Positions 37,377-48,733 of a DNA stretch of 64,000 nucleotides are shown piece by piece (the stretch's first letter is position 1; each line of letters begins with the position of its first letter). A model generated the notes under the pieces. The model saw nothing but the letters and a program-made list of their open reading frames with translations. It did no database searches and had not been told where the DNA came from. A program made the translations under genes and the position numbers. Source of the stretch: Paramarasmius palmivorus (lineage: Eukaryota; Basidiomycota; Agaricomycetes; Agaricales; Marasmiaceae); NCBI GenBank assembly GCA_037176845.1, contig JAYKXP010000057.1, positions 124,001 through 188,000 on the forward strand, written 5' to 3'.

Positions 37377-37881
37377 TTTAGCTCGCATGGTCAGCTTCAA
37401 CCACAGCGACAAGGCCGCCTACTCCCCACGGTATGCAGAATTGGCTATTTCTGAGCCGGCTCGTCATGACCGGCTGACCTTGGGCTTCAAAGTCTCAGCA
37501 ATTGGGGGAGGTGGTTTCCAAGATGTTCGATGGGTGTAGGAAATGGAAGTGGTAGGCATCGACACACGCACTGGCTACAGAATAGAACCAAGATACGGTT
37601 ACTCACATTAAACAATTACAGGGTTTCCGCTAGCGCTACTGTGTAACTAAAGGCATTACATCAATATACCACCCCGTTCACGATAAGTAACCATCGTCAG
37701 TCTACACCCTTGTCGCTCCAGATCGTTACACAAGCGAATTCCTGTGGCCTGTGGACGTGGCCATAGCAAAAACAATAGCCAAAGACGCTCACCCGTGAAT
37801 TGTTCTACGCGCGCTTCTGACAAGCGATAAAAGGTTGCGATAGACCAATGATCGACAACGAACCTCTTCACCACATCCATT
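37377..37881. other. Intergenic region before the F-box relic
   Basis: A frame running to 37539 (GFKVSAIGGGGFQDVRW near its end) could not be joined to the upstream gene in phase. Nothing else was seen. Confidence 0.35.
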
Positions 37882-39378
37882 ATGACGGAGGTAGCTCATC
37901 TACAACGTCTTTCTGGCCTCTTACCCCTCGAGCTAGTCGAAATCGTGGTAGAGCATCTCAAGCACGAGGTGTCAGATCTCCGGAGCTGCGCCCTGGTGTC
38001 CAAAACCTGGCTCTTCGCTACTCGTCCTTATTTATTCTCCACCATTCATCTGAACACGTCCAATTTTCTCGACTTCGCCAGTCCTCTTGCTCATACCCTC
38101 GTTTCTCCCATAATTAGGTCAAAAGATGGTCATTCATGAGCCCATGACCATCCCCGCATCTCGGAGTCTACTTAATCACCACGATGTCGTTAAGAGTCTA
38201 CCCTCCAACAACACACCAGCCGACACAACGATTCATGTGGCTTGCGTCCAGCTCTTCCATGAACAGCTACCCAAGCTCACCCTGGTCGGGGCGACGAGTC
38301 GTGATTGGTTTGGCTGTGTTACCAAACAATGTACCCTCTTCAACCAGTTCACCGGCCTGGAGGAGATTGCGCTCAACGATGTTTATTCCGGGATACGCAG
38401 CAGTGTATCGATGTGATTGCCTCATTTCCTGTTGCGGAGAAGGTTTCTGTCACCCAATCGAGGGCTCAAACTTGGGGCGAGCAACAGGGACTATTCCGGT
38501 CGCCTTTGACAAGCACCGGAAATCGTTCAAAATACGCGCCTTCCAGGCTTGCTTCGGACCCGTTACCTTCCCTGTAAACTTCCTTCCCCTTATGGAGATG
38601 CTGGGTCCCCAGATCGAGGAATGGACGTTCGAGCTCGGAGCACTGCGAGAATGGCATCTTGAACCATTAGGAGAGGTCATGGACAAGTTGGCTACCGCAA
38701 ACAAAGCGCAGAGATGGAAATATGTAATCCATGACAGGGTATTGGATAGGAACGGCCTTGGTGAGTTTGCCATACTTCATCCTTGACAGTTCGCTGATGC
38801 CAATCTCCTTGTTTTGTTTTACAGCACTAATGATCGTCGAGTGGCTTGCAAAACACCTTAAATGGAGAAACAATCGTATCAGGAGCGTTGTGTTGGAAGG
38901 AGCCTGCTGGTCTCTGACAGAGCACATCTTCAAGCCATTAGTCAAGGAGCCCTTTGCGCGCACGCACCTTCCGTTCATACATTCACTGGTGTTACCAGAA
39001 TACAATATCCACAGCTTCGTCCCGATTCGTAAACGGTTGAGCTACCTGGACACACTCTTTCAGCACCCATAGTTCCAGAAACTCAAGGTGGTTCATCTGA
39101 CGGTATCCAACACGTTCGAGGATGAGGAGCTGCAGGGTGCAGGCTATGACGCGGGCTTGCGAACGGTGAGGGCTGGGTCAAAGCCGTGGACGGTCATGCA
39201 GGAAAAAGTGAAAGTATTGGTTGGGTACATGCCCTTGACGAAGAAGAAGGGCATTTTAAGGATACGGGCCTTCTATTTAGAGAAGCAACCAACTATATCA
39301 TGGATATATGCTCGTCCACTACTCCGTGTATCTAAGGCTACTACATATATATGTGACTTCTCAGCGCTGGGCGTTTAA
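37882..39378 (+). pseudogene. Decayed F-box protein gene
   Basis: It opens with a good F-box: LPLELVEIVVEHLKHEVSDL, then RSCALVSKTWLFATRPYLF. The downstream homology then jumps between frames. The frame breaks near 38110, again near 38393 (FNQFTGLEEIALNDVYSG passes into QCIDVIASFPV by a one-base shift), and again near 38487 before AFDKHRKSFKIRAF. A GT-AG intron at about 38761-38823 is intact. An in-frame TAG at 39070-39072 interrupts DTLFQHP and FQKLKVVHLTVSNTF. At least three independent lesions make this a pseudogene of the mushroom F-box family. Confidence 0.75.
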
Positions 39379-39778
39379 ATGAAGCGCTCGTCTTTTTGTC
39401 AAGGACTGTCACCTTGGGGTCGTCCAGCCTCTTCTTTTCCTCCAATGTGGACCCAGGATCTCGGGCAATACTAATTTCTGCCACTACCGAATCTTCTTTT
39501 GTTGTGAATCACTAAAGACAACGTGGGGGGCGGCAGATGGCAACCAGTCAATGCTTATTAGGCGTGTCGGCAAGTTTTATTGTCTTTTTTAACAGTCTTT
39601 TGTCGTCTGACGTTTCATAAATGTAGTCATTGTAACCTCAATGAGCCTCAGAAAACCTTGATTCTAACCACGACAACCTCATTCCGTCACACTCACATTG
39701 GGAAAAGGTATGGCTCACACAACTTTCACCCTTCTTCGTCGTCCACTAATGACATGAAAGCATCGCATTCCGACCTTC
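39379..39778. other. Intergenic region, no recognised gene
   Basis: Short T-rich sequence holding the promoter of the gene at 39779. Nothing else was seen. Confidence 0.45.
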
Positions 39779-41131
39779 ATGTTCCCCATTCAAGAGCTCA
39801 TTTTGCTCGGTTTTGCTTCGGCAACAGTGTTATGGTGCTACCATAGATTCAGACAGCTACCCAATCGTTCACCAGAAGAGAGCCAACACTCAATACCGGC
39901 CCCTCCAGTCAAATCATCGCTTAAGAGCCTTTCCCGGCTGCACACCACCAACAAATCGTCGGCGCCTCCGCCAAACACGTTTATCGTACGGGAACACCAT
40001 CAGGGTGAATCTACCCGGATAGATGTTGAAGAAGAGACTAGCACCTCCGGGACATCATCCTTCTACTTCCATGTTCGCCTCCCGCTGGAGAACGCCCAAA
40101 ATTTTCGACACATACCCGCTCTCCACTCTCGATCTCCCACAAGTACATTCCGTATCTTCCGACACCGCGATCACCCAAATCAAATGGACTCGTACAGACT
40201 GTTGATCAGTCGGTCTTTTGTTCAGGGTACTGTTCGGCATGGGTACGAGTTCGAGGAGGATAAAATGACGGCATTCAACATCCAGCCCTCGCAATTTGGC
40301 AGGACCCGAATTCACTTTCCAAATGTCCTCCAGGTGCTGAAGGATGTCATAGCTCCGATATTCGGGGACCAACAGCACGTCCAACGTTCCCATGGGCCTG
40401 TAGGTTCGTTGTCGGAATTTGTATTGGGATGCGAAAGTTTGGATGATTGGACTCATTCAAACTCCTTTCGAGAGAACTCTGAGGCGTTTTCGGCCTGGGA
40501 GCTTTCGGAGAGAGTTGGCGTAGAGTGTGTTGAATCTCTTTGCCCTCCGGATGGGTGGCAGGCGACGTTAGCGAGCAAGCAGATTTCATATCCCGTGTTG
40601 CGTCATTTCTGGTTCGAGGGTATCCCGCATAACCTACAGCTCGATCCGGTCATGATCAATGACCTCCCTTTTGCGCAGTTGACACACATCACGTTGCAGA
40701 ATGTGACCTTGTCATTCGACGACTGTCTCGAACTTATCTCGACATGCACAAGCTTACATACTCTTTGCCTGTGTGGAAACATTGGAGATGGCGAGTCTGT
40801 CAGCGGATTATTCAGCCATGGACACTGTGTTCCTCTCTTTGAGAGACTTGGGACAAGGATGAAAAGGCTCGAGATCCATAGCAGTAGTGCTGCCGATGTC
40901 TCGCTTTTTGTAACCAAACTCCAATTCCAGGGAAGGAGAAACATTCTTGCGCTTGATTTCTCGACCGAGGGCATTGGGACTTTGAATGTACCTGCTCTAC
41001 TTTCCTGGATTCCAGCACAGGGATTCGCTGAGATCTGGCTTCCCTTGGCGATCCAGGGACATCCGAAGGTTGTTTTTCTCTCTCAAGCCGTAGCCCAGCA
41101 ATCCTCGACCTATGTCAATTGGGTATCGTAA
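39779..41131 (+). CDS. LRR-like protein without a visible F-box
   Basis: A single intron-free frame of 450 residues. The N terminus FPIQELILLGFASATVLWCY is a likely signal anchor or membrane segment. A Pro/Ser-rich stretch follows. The C-terminal half has irregular leucine-rich strands (LPFAQLTHITLQNVTLSFDD, LISTCTSLHTLCLCGN) like those after the F-box in the neighbouring genes. No F-box is visible, so it may be a divergent or N-terminally replaced member of the same family. The lack of introns is unusual here. Confidence 0.6.
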   Translation: MFPIQELILLGFASATVLWCYHRFRQLPNRSPEESQHSIPAPPVKSSLKSLSRLHTTNKSSAPPPNTFIVREHHQGESTRIDVEEETSTSGTSSFYFHVRLPLENAQNFRHIPALHSRSPTSTFRIFRHRDHPNQMDSYRLLISRSFVQGTVRHGYEFEEDKMTAFNIQPSQFGRTRIHFPNVLQVLKDVIAPIFGDQQHVQRSHGPVGSLSEFVLGCESLDDWTHSNSFRENSEAFSAWELSERVGVECVESLCPPDGWQATLASKQISYPVLRHFWFEGIPHNLQLDPVMINDLPFAQLTHITLQNVTLSFDDCLELISTCTSLHTLCLCGNIGDGESVSGLFSHGHCVPLFERLGTRMKRLEIHSSSAADVSLFVTKLQFQGRRNILALDFSTEGIGTLNVPALLSWIPAQGFAEIWLPLAIQGHPKVVFLSQAVAQQSSTYVNWVS

Positions 41132-41172
41132 ACAGGTTTTCCATATGGCAGTCTGTACATGTATATGATGCA

Positions 41173-42592
41173 CTATTCAATGTAATTTATGTTGAATCCA
41201 ATGCTACGCAAGTGTCGGAAGCACTGCGAATCGAGACTTGACGTAGTCTTCATACCAGAAACGTGATTGTAGATGGACACATGTTTCAATGCAGAATCGG
41301 CGGATGCGAGACGGGATTCGACCATCGTTGTAAGAGAACCGTCCGGACAACTTTTCAGTATCAAGGACAGACGCCCCAAGGCGGGAAAGAATATGCGCTC
41401 CGGCTTATTGGTCAGCGTTTTGACAACAAAATCGCTGAGTGGTTGAACTGCGACCTCCAACGCGGTAAGCGATGACAGAGAAGGGGATGATAGGAATCGA
41501 AGGAGGTCTGATTCTGCTATCGATCCATAGGCCCAAAGTGCCAAAACATCTAGTGCACAACCTGACCGACTAAGCAAGTCAGTCCAGGAGGCCAGTAGAC
41601 CGCCGAACCTAATGTCCAGCCGGCGTAGATTGGGACAAATTAAATGGTTGGCCAGTTCGTTCCCCGACAAATCTTCACACGTAACCGCGAGGACACGTAG
41701 ATGGGGATGAAAACACTGAAGGGTGGACTTGGAAGCGTTTGCGGGCAATACGAGGCTAGAAAGTTCAAGCACCTCAAGTGCCTGACATCGGGTAAGAGCA
41801 TCTATGAAAATGTCATCGAGAATAAAAGAACCGGAAACATGTGTGAGCCGTTCCCATGGGAGGTCGGCTATGCTGCGAGGATAGCCTGATCGTCCTGGTC
41901 CACCGTTCAGCCAATGCAAGCGACGCAAAGAGGGCCGGGAAAGAAGAGATTCCCAAAGTTGAATGAAGCTCGACGGTAATTCATCGTTATCGGCTATATC
42001 CACATGGTCCAACAGTGGTGTCGCTTCCATATGGATGGCAAAATTCGATGGTAACGCTATTTGCGCTATGTCGATAGTCAGCGACCTCCAGCGACGAGTA
42101 TGGCCCATCAAGAGATCGAAGACTCGGCCAGTACATTCGGCAACGGTATGCCAACCCACTGACGGGGCTGAAGCAGAATGGCGAATGATTACAGTAAGAG
42201 GGCAGGATTGCGATCGGATGAGCCATTCTTCCGCAATGGACTCGTGTAGAGACTGGGGATTCCACAATGCGATCTTCGCCCAGAGATGAGGAGCTGCCAT
42301 TGTGACAGATCTCCAATGTCTACACACGGTGCTGACATAGTGTAATGTTGGCAACAAGGGATCGTCGCGAGTTCCATTTGACTGGCAAAGCACAAATATC
42401 TCCAGGAGTATCTCGACTGGAATCGTGTTGACGGGTGAATGTGGTACGGGGAGAGATGAAGGCGTGGATACGCCGGCGGGGGGTTTTAGTTGACGCGTGA
42501 ATGCCAAAGGTCTATGCAGCTATTCCTGTAGTCAATCATAAGAAGTCCAAACACAAAAGGCAACGCACCTCGCCTAGTGAGCCCGTATACAT
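41173..42592 (-). CDS. F-box/LRR-like protein
   Basis: Two exons (42592-42569 and 42519-41173) give 456 residues. The long frame has no ATG of its own; a 24-nt first exon (M-Y-T-G-S-L-G-E) joined through a GTGCGT...AATAG intron supplies one in phase. The F-box is at about residues 32-85: NTIPVEILLEIFVLC, then LHYVSTVCRHWRSVTMAAPH with LWAKI. Leucine-rich segments follow (LERLTH-like strands, ALEVLELSSLVLPANA). It probably acts as an SCF adaptor; the target is unknown. It faces the gene at 39779 tail to tail with only 41 bases between the stops. Confidence 0.78.
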
Positions 42593-43372
42593 GTTTGGTG
42601 CGAAAGCAGAGTTGCCCTAGTCGACTATTCCTCGAAGTCAGCTTTCACTGACGGCTAAATGCTGAAGATAGTACACACCGTTGACGAGAGTCGTGGAAAC
42701 TGCATTTTCACCCCTGCTTCACGTCCTTCCTCTAAGTACACCGGGATTACAAGGTCGTCAAGGTAATCTGCAAAGTTGAAATCGTCAAACGAATCGACAA
42801 AATAGAAACAAAGTCCAATGGCTTACCGCTAAAATGAACAACGATACCCAAACATGATGCATGATGCATGATCTTCGACGTCAAATTCCGAGTCTCACCC
42901 GCCTGGGAGTTGGTAACTTTGTTGAACATGATAGACAAGATTGACCAAAACGGGACCGAAACGGGACCCACAGGGAATGACTGTGTGAGGTTTCGTTACT
43001 TAGGGCGTTGGCTGGACCCAAGCTATCGACACACCCATCTTCGAGCCCTTACCAGATGGAGGTAAAATTTCAGGTTTGCTTGAGAAAGGGAATCAACGAG
43101 ACGGGCGGAGCCCTGGGAAAGCTGAAAAAGGAAATCTGATGGAGGGTCGGTACGTAGTGGGACGACGGACTCATACCCAGCTCTGATACACGACATGGAT
43201 AACGCTCACCCTTGGTTCAACCCTTACTTGGAAGCATTCTCAGAGATTTTCAGGCCCAAGGATGTAGGGTCAGGGTCTAGGTTTGCGCTATCTCGCAAAC
43301 GTTTGCCAACGCCTGTACATTCACTGTCTAAAGGGACCTTCAAAGCCTACCTTCGCGCTATCTAAACACCAT
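42593..43372. other. Divergent intergenic region between F-box genes
   Basis: It holds both promoters. A small tandem repeat (CATGATG three times) lies near 42853-42873. No gene was seen. Confidence 0.45.
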
Positions 43373-44934
43373 ATGGTGAGGATATTTTGTTTTCATTTGG
43401 AATCTGACCTTGAAGACAATTCTTCAGGCGGAACAACTATCGCAAGAATTGATAGACCGAATCCTCGACATCCTTTATGAAGAAGACAATGATGAGGAGG
43501 CAATCGAAGCATGCAGTTTGGTTAGCTGGAAATGGCTTTTCCGTGCAAGATACCATACCTTCTCCCTAATCTCCGTCAAAGCCCCTGCCAGAACATCCTC
43601 GCAAGTCTCTCGATACAAGAAGCTAGTCACCCTGCTCAGCAGTCCACATTGCACACTCCAGTCTCGAACCAGGACCCTGTATATTGAAGGTCCTTCACGA
43701 GACTGTGGAGCCGCATTCAAACCCACAATTGCCAACTGGATGGATCCTCTATTCGAACGGATCAGCAGGTGGAAATTGGTTACTTCACTGTCGCTCAAAA
43801 ACGTCGAGGACCAGACGTTGCGGTCAGAAGCTTGGAAGAGCCTGACTAGCGATGGGGAAGATGCGATTTGCTTTCGGAGCAGGATTATACGATTGACGCT
43901 GCATCAATTTCCCGTGGTTGGACAAGACGATGACTTGATACAGCTCCTCACATTCGTCCATGCCTTTCCTTCAATCCAATACCTATCATTTACTCCCTTC
44001 ACGAGGCTACCGGCAGATAATGTGCCCTATTCCGCCAAAGCAGGAGGAGTACGAAAGATTTCCGGGACCTTGGGCCTGGGTGATGCACATGCCCTGGCCC
44101 TTGCACAAAGTGCTCCTCCAGCACCAGTCACTGTCAAAGAGTTGGAGTTAGGAAGCATCCAGGGTTCAAATGGTACCCCATTCTTCTACTCCCTGCTCTT
44201 CGAATGGTTCCGTCTAGGAGGCATATCTCTTCGCTCCTTGCATGTTCACCTAGGTGTCATGCATGGGTCCGATCTCCATTCCTTCGCGCGATACCTGGAT
44301 TTCGTTTCTCCTTCCTTGGAGAGACTCGAACTCGTGGCTCCGAGTTATGAAGGTGACTTAGCCGAAACAATGGATTTTGGGGTGCTCATGGACGCCAGAA
44401 ATAAACATGCCGCTAAATTCAGTAAGCAACTCTGTTAGTTCATTTAAGCGACTTACTTACAATGGACACACAGAATCCCTTTTTGAGTACCGACCATTCG
44501 CACAATGTGCAGCACTCCAAGAACTCACAATCGAACGGCTATTCCTGTACGAGCTGTTCAACGGTACAGTACTGTCCTTGATCCCCATCGATACCGTTAT
44601 TTCCGGCATTTGCGGACATTCCTTGAAGCATTTGAGGCTAGAAGTATGCACCGAACTCGCCGATGACAAGAGCTTCGATTCCGTGGCGGAGAATAACGCC
44701 TGGCGCAGGGCAGATACACTCTTGGCAGGGAACGCGTTCCCAGCTCTAGAGTCTGTCGTGATCTCTATCAGCGTCGTTGTGACCACGCTATTTGGTCAAT
44801 ATTTCGATTCGAGAGAGGTTGGACGACAGAGAAAGACTTTTATGGTTCCGTATTTTCAGTCGGTTCTCCCAAAGTGCCATGGAAAAGGTATCCTCAAGTT
44901 TGCCTTCAAACCTATCGACCTCGGTTGGCGATGA
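43373..44934 (+). CDS. F-box-like protein, tandem copy C
   Basis: Three exons (43373-43375, 43428-44421, 44474-44934) give 485 residues. The long frame has no ATG; the start codon forms an exon by itself, spliced by a GTGAGG...TTCAG intron. The N terminus EQLSQELIDRILDILYEEDN, followed by ACSLVSWKWLFRARYHTF, is an F-box-like motif. The rest is leucine-rich without a named domain. It aligns along its whole length with copy D 0.5 kb downstream, including the exon layout. The target is unknown. Confidence 0.75.
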
Positions 44935-45470
44935 TCTTGGTATGTAGACGGAGCTTCTCATATGGTGTACGTGCTCTGACTTGTTCGTGTTTTCATCATA
45001 GATGTTTATACAGAGTTCTCAGACTAGCTCGCTGCCAGAAGGAGGTTGTTCCGTTCCAACCTTCAATTGCCTTCTTCTGTGAACAACGTTGTAGTTGGTA
45101 CAGTATTCACAGATAACGCTTATGAATGAAATCTGGATCTTCTAAATACCTGGAAGAATCTATTCTGGCAAGCGATATATGATAGTTGTCGCCTGTGGCA
45201 AACCAGAATTCACATCTGACACCAGGCGAAAATGCCAGCTTCTAACCGTCTACACACGTCGTAAGACTGCATAATTCGCCGGGTCTGAGTTATATCGTTG
45301 AGCACCATTGGTGGATCGTGCTACAGTGAGAAGTCTCTAGCCGAACGGAGTACCTTGTCAAGTGAAGCACCGGTTTGAGTTCTCACGCCTATGCATAATA
45401 CAGTGAATCATCACATTCGATTCTAGGCCTTTTCCGTCCCATTCAATTCATTCATTGTCTAAGAGGCTAC
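44935..45470. other. Intergenic region between the tandem F-box copies
   Basis: 3' flank of copy C and promoter of copy D. No gene was seen. Confidence 0.45.
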
Positions 45471-47044
45471 ATGGTGAGGTCAATTCGACATTTCTACTGC
45501 ACATGAGCTTTAAAAAAACCACCAAGGCGGATAAATTGTCACAAGAGTTGATAGTCAGGATTATCGACATACTTTATGGAGTCGAAGACTACAAGACCAT
45601 CCGAAGAGCGTGCAGTCTAGTCAACAAAAGATGGGTTCCGCGCTCCAGATACCATACTTTCTCGCACATCACTGTAAAGGCTCCTAATTCAGCGCTTCGA
45701 ACAATACCAAAAACGAGTCACCAAATACAAGAAATTTGTCGAATTACTTGCTAATCCTCACTACACATTCCAGTCGCAAAGCAGGTTCCTGTCGATCGAA
45801 GGAGGTTTGCGAGACTGGGGAGATGTCTTTACACCTACAAAGGCCAACTGGATGGATCCGATATTCAAGCACATTGACCAGTGGATGTCAATCACTTCGC
45901 TGACGCTCAGGAATATTGAGAAGGGGTCTTTGCGGTCGGAAGGTTGGAAGTACCTCACGCAGGATAATGAAGATGCGATCAAATTTCGCAGCAGAATCGA
46001 GCGATTGACACTGGAGCAATTTCCTGCGATTAGGCAGGAGAAGGATTTCATGATGCTCCTCGCCTTTATTCATGGCTTTTCATCGCTTCAGTACCTGTCA
46101 TTTGATCCCTTCACGAAGCTGGTGGACGATGGTGCGTCAAAATCGGATCAGGGTCAGGAAGAAGAACCACAGTTATTCAGAATTCCGGGCCTGGATGAAG
46201 CTCGTGCTATATCTCTTGCCCAAGATGCTCCTTCAGCGCCGGTTACCATCACCGAAGTGAAGTTGGACAGTATTAGGGGCTCGAATGGCATCCCTTATGC
46301 TGTGCTCTTTGAATGGCTTCGTTTGGGAGGCGCTTCCCTTCGTTCTCTGTTCATTCGTCTGGATGTCATGCATGAGTTGGATCTTCCTTCTTTTGTGCGA
46401 TATCTACATCACTCTTCCCCTAATCTGGAGAAGCTCGAATTCGAGGCTCCGTACTACGGACGTGATTTGGCCGAAACGATGGATTTCGAGATGCTCATGG
46501 AGGCGAGACTAGAATTAATGGCCAAATTTAGTATGTCGTTGGGTTTTTACCTGAAATGACCATGCTGACATCAAATGGAAATGTAGAAACTCTTTTTGAA
46601 CAGAAGCCTTTCGAAAAATGTGCAGCAGTCCAAGACATCACAGTCAGACGGATGTTCCTCTATGAGCTGTTCAACGGCGTATCAGTATCCTTGATCCCCA
46701 TTGATACCTTTGTATCCGGGATCTGCGGGCAATCCTTGAAGCATTTGAGGCTGGAAGTATGGACAGATCTTGCTGACGACGAAGGTTTTGACAGGGAGGC
46801 AGAAATTGACACTTGGCGCAAGGCAGATGTCCTTCTGGCTGGGGACGCGTTTCCAGCATTGGAATCTGTTGTGATTTCCATCAGTGTTATCCTCGACACG
46901 CTATTTGACCAGTACTTTGACATAGAGGAGGTTGCACAAAAACGGTCAACTGTAATGGTCCCTTACTTCCGCTCTATCCTTCGCAAGTGCCACGAAAGAG
47001 GGATTCTTAAGTTCAAATTTGAGCCTATTGACCTTGGATGGTAA
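45471..47044 (+). CDS. F-box-like protein, tandem copy D, frameshifted
   Basis: The start codon is again a lone exon (45471-45473), followed by 45527 onward (DKLSQELIVRIIDILYGVED) and a last exon from about 46588 to 47044 that ends in PIDLGW. The protein aligns with copy C throughout. Near 45690-45705 the frame shifts by one base: the conserved YKKFVELLANPHYTF lies in the next frame, and the first frame stops at 45752-45754. If GTAAAG...TTCCAG (45674-45773, 100 nt) were spliced out, the reading frame would be restored in phase. The copy may be a young pseudogene or one rescued by a new intron. Confidence 0.6.
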
Positions 47045-48733
47045 AACACTTGGTGAGTGAATTGGTATCCATTAGCGACTTCCTTCAATCGCGCTGAACT
47101 TTCCGTTTCAGATACATGGCCCTAGTTTTCTTTTCTTTTTGACTTACTTGCTACCAGAAGGAGGTCGCCAACGCTCCGGTACAATGACTTCCTATTAACT
47201 TCTTGTACGAACATTGTCGTTCAAGTAGCTATAGTGTAAAACAATCAGAATTCTCCAGCCAATTGATATTCACCCAGCCCCGTTTTCACAGGCATGCAAC
47301 GCCCACGAATCAAACTCTTCTCGTGATACATGGAAGTAGCTGTTTGAAGCTATGTATCATTCCCGATGCCATCAGACATGTATTTCTCACTCGCCGCAAC
47401 AGTTATCATGAATGCAGACCTTCTCATGGCCGGGAATGAATTAATGAATTCGGGAGTCCAGACAAATTCTCACCTTCCCTCGACCGGTTATTCCTTTCTA
47501 CATCAGAAATCGACCTGCCCTGTCCGGAGATACAATTGCTTCGAAGTTCGAACCAAGTGTTCTCGACTTCGCCGTCGAAAGTCCATATGTTCAATTAATC
47601 GCCACGAAATCAAGAACGTCCAAGTTAGAGCTGAAGCATATTGAACTAGTGGCATTCTACACGCCCGAAGCGTCATGGTCCTCCGGTTTCTTCGACCTCG
47701 AACACTCATTCGATGCGGCCGCCATATACAGCGTTTCGTCGTAAAGTACCTAATGAGGTTCCAGGCGTGTATAGACATTCGGTGAAACAATGAAAAGATG
47801 CTGTCGCATTGCGCCGTATTGGATACGAAGGCTTGTGACTTGAGTGAATGAAGTTCAGAGAGAGAGAGAGGGGACATCAGAGTCTCGATGTGAGTCGTGA
47901 CAGAACAACCCAGTAGCTGAGGTCCGGGCCACTCGGCCTACACTGCAGGGGCTCTTCTAATCTATGAAGGACTTGAAGTGCTGAACATCCAAGGCGAAGG
48001 TGCCATCTTGACTGATGAAGCTGATGAAGCCAACCCCATCGAAGTCTTTCTTGAGATCGAATAGCGATACGACCTATACATGAAGTTGGGCTTTGAGATA
48101 ATTGCGCATAGAAGTTAGACTTAACCACTTTCAACCTGATCCAGATTTATTCATCGTGCAGGCAGCGAGGCTTTGAGGGCTGAGCGCTGAGCGCTGGCAT
48201 TGACAATATTGAGCGTTGAGCTTTGATTGACCTTAAGCGCGCGTCAAGCGCTCAACGGAAAGACCACCCACCGCAGTCTGCATGGTTCAAAGGGTCCTCA
48301 CATCATTGGATTCGATAGCTAGCCAGTGATCATACAAATGAAAGAAGCAGAACCGTCCAAAGTGTAACGGTACCGATATTACTTCGACAACCTGTCCAGG
48401 AGCATCCTGAGATCGACGAGCATACCCATGAGGGCCGTCACTCCACTCGTGTTCCCGGCCTGCGCAGTTGTTACACACGTTCAATGTCAACCACTCGAAC
48501 AAGCACTGTATCTTTGATGTAGTGTGAATGCACGGGCCATGTTGCATGCTGGACCATGTCTTTGCAGGTGATACTTACCATGTGCATGATGAGGAAGGAA
48601 GGCAAGATGCGGGCCGGCACCGGATTCACGATGAGGCACTCTCTCCGTCTGGCGCAGAAAAAATCAAAGGGTAGTCATACCAGCATTTGGCACCATCTGC
48701 TCTCTCTCTTTCTCCACATCGTTAACATCTCCG
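47045..48733. other. 1.7-kb intergenic region with a GAGCGCT-type repeat
   Basis: No gene was recognised. A (GA) run lies near 47858-47872. Between 48168 and 48258 the words GAGCGCT, GAGCGTTGAGC and their complements (AAGCGCTCAAC) recur, giving potential hairpins. The last 300 bases carry the GALT promoter. Confidence 0.4.
48168..48258. repeat. Short direct and inverted GAGCG(C/T)T repeats
   Basis: Several copies of GAGCGCT or GAGCGTT-type words in both orientations fall within 90 bases. Their function is unknown. Confidence 0.4.

Noticed and set aside
47503..47877. A 124-codon minus-strand frame
   Set aside because: Its composition is random-looking and it has no exon context.
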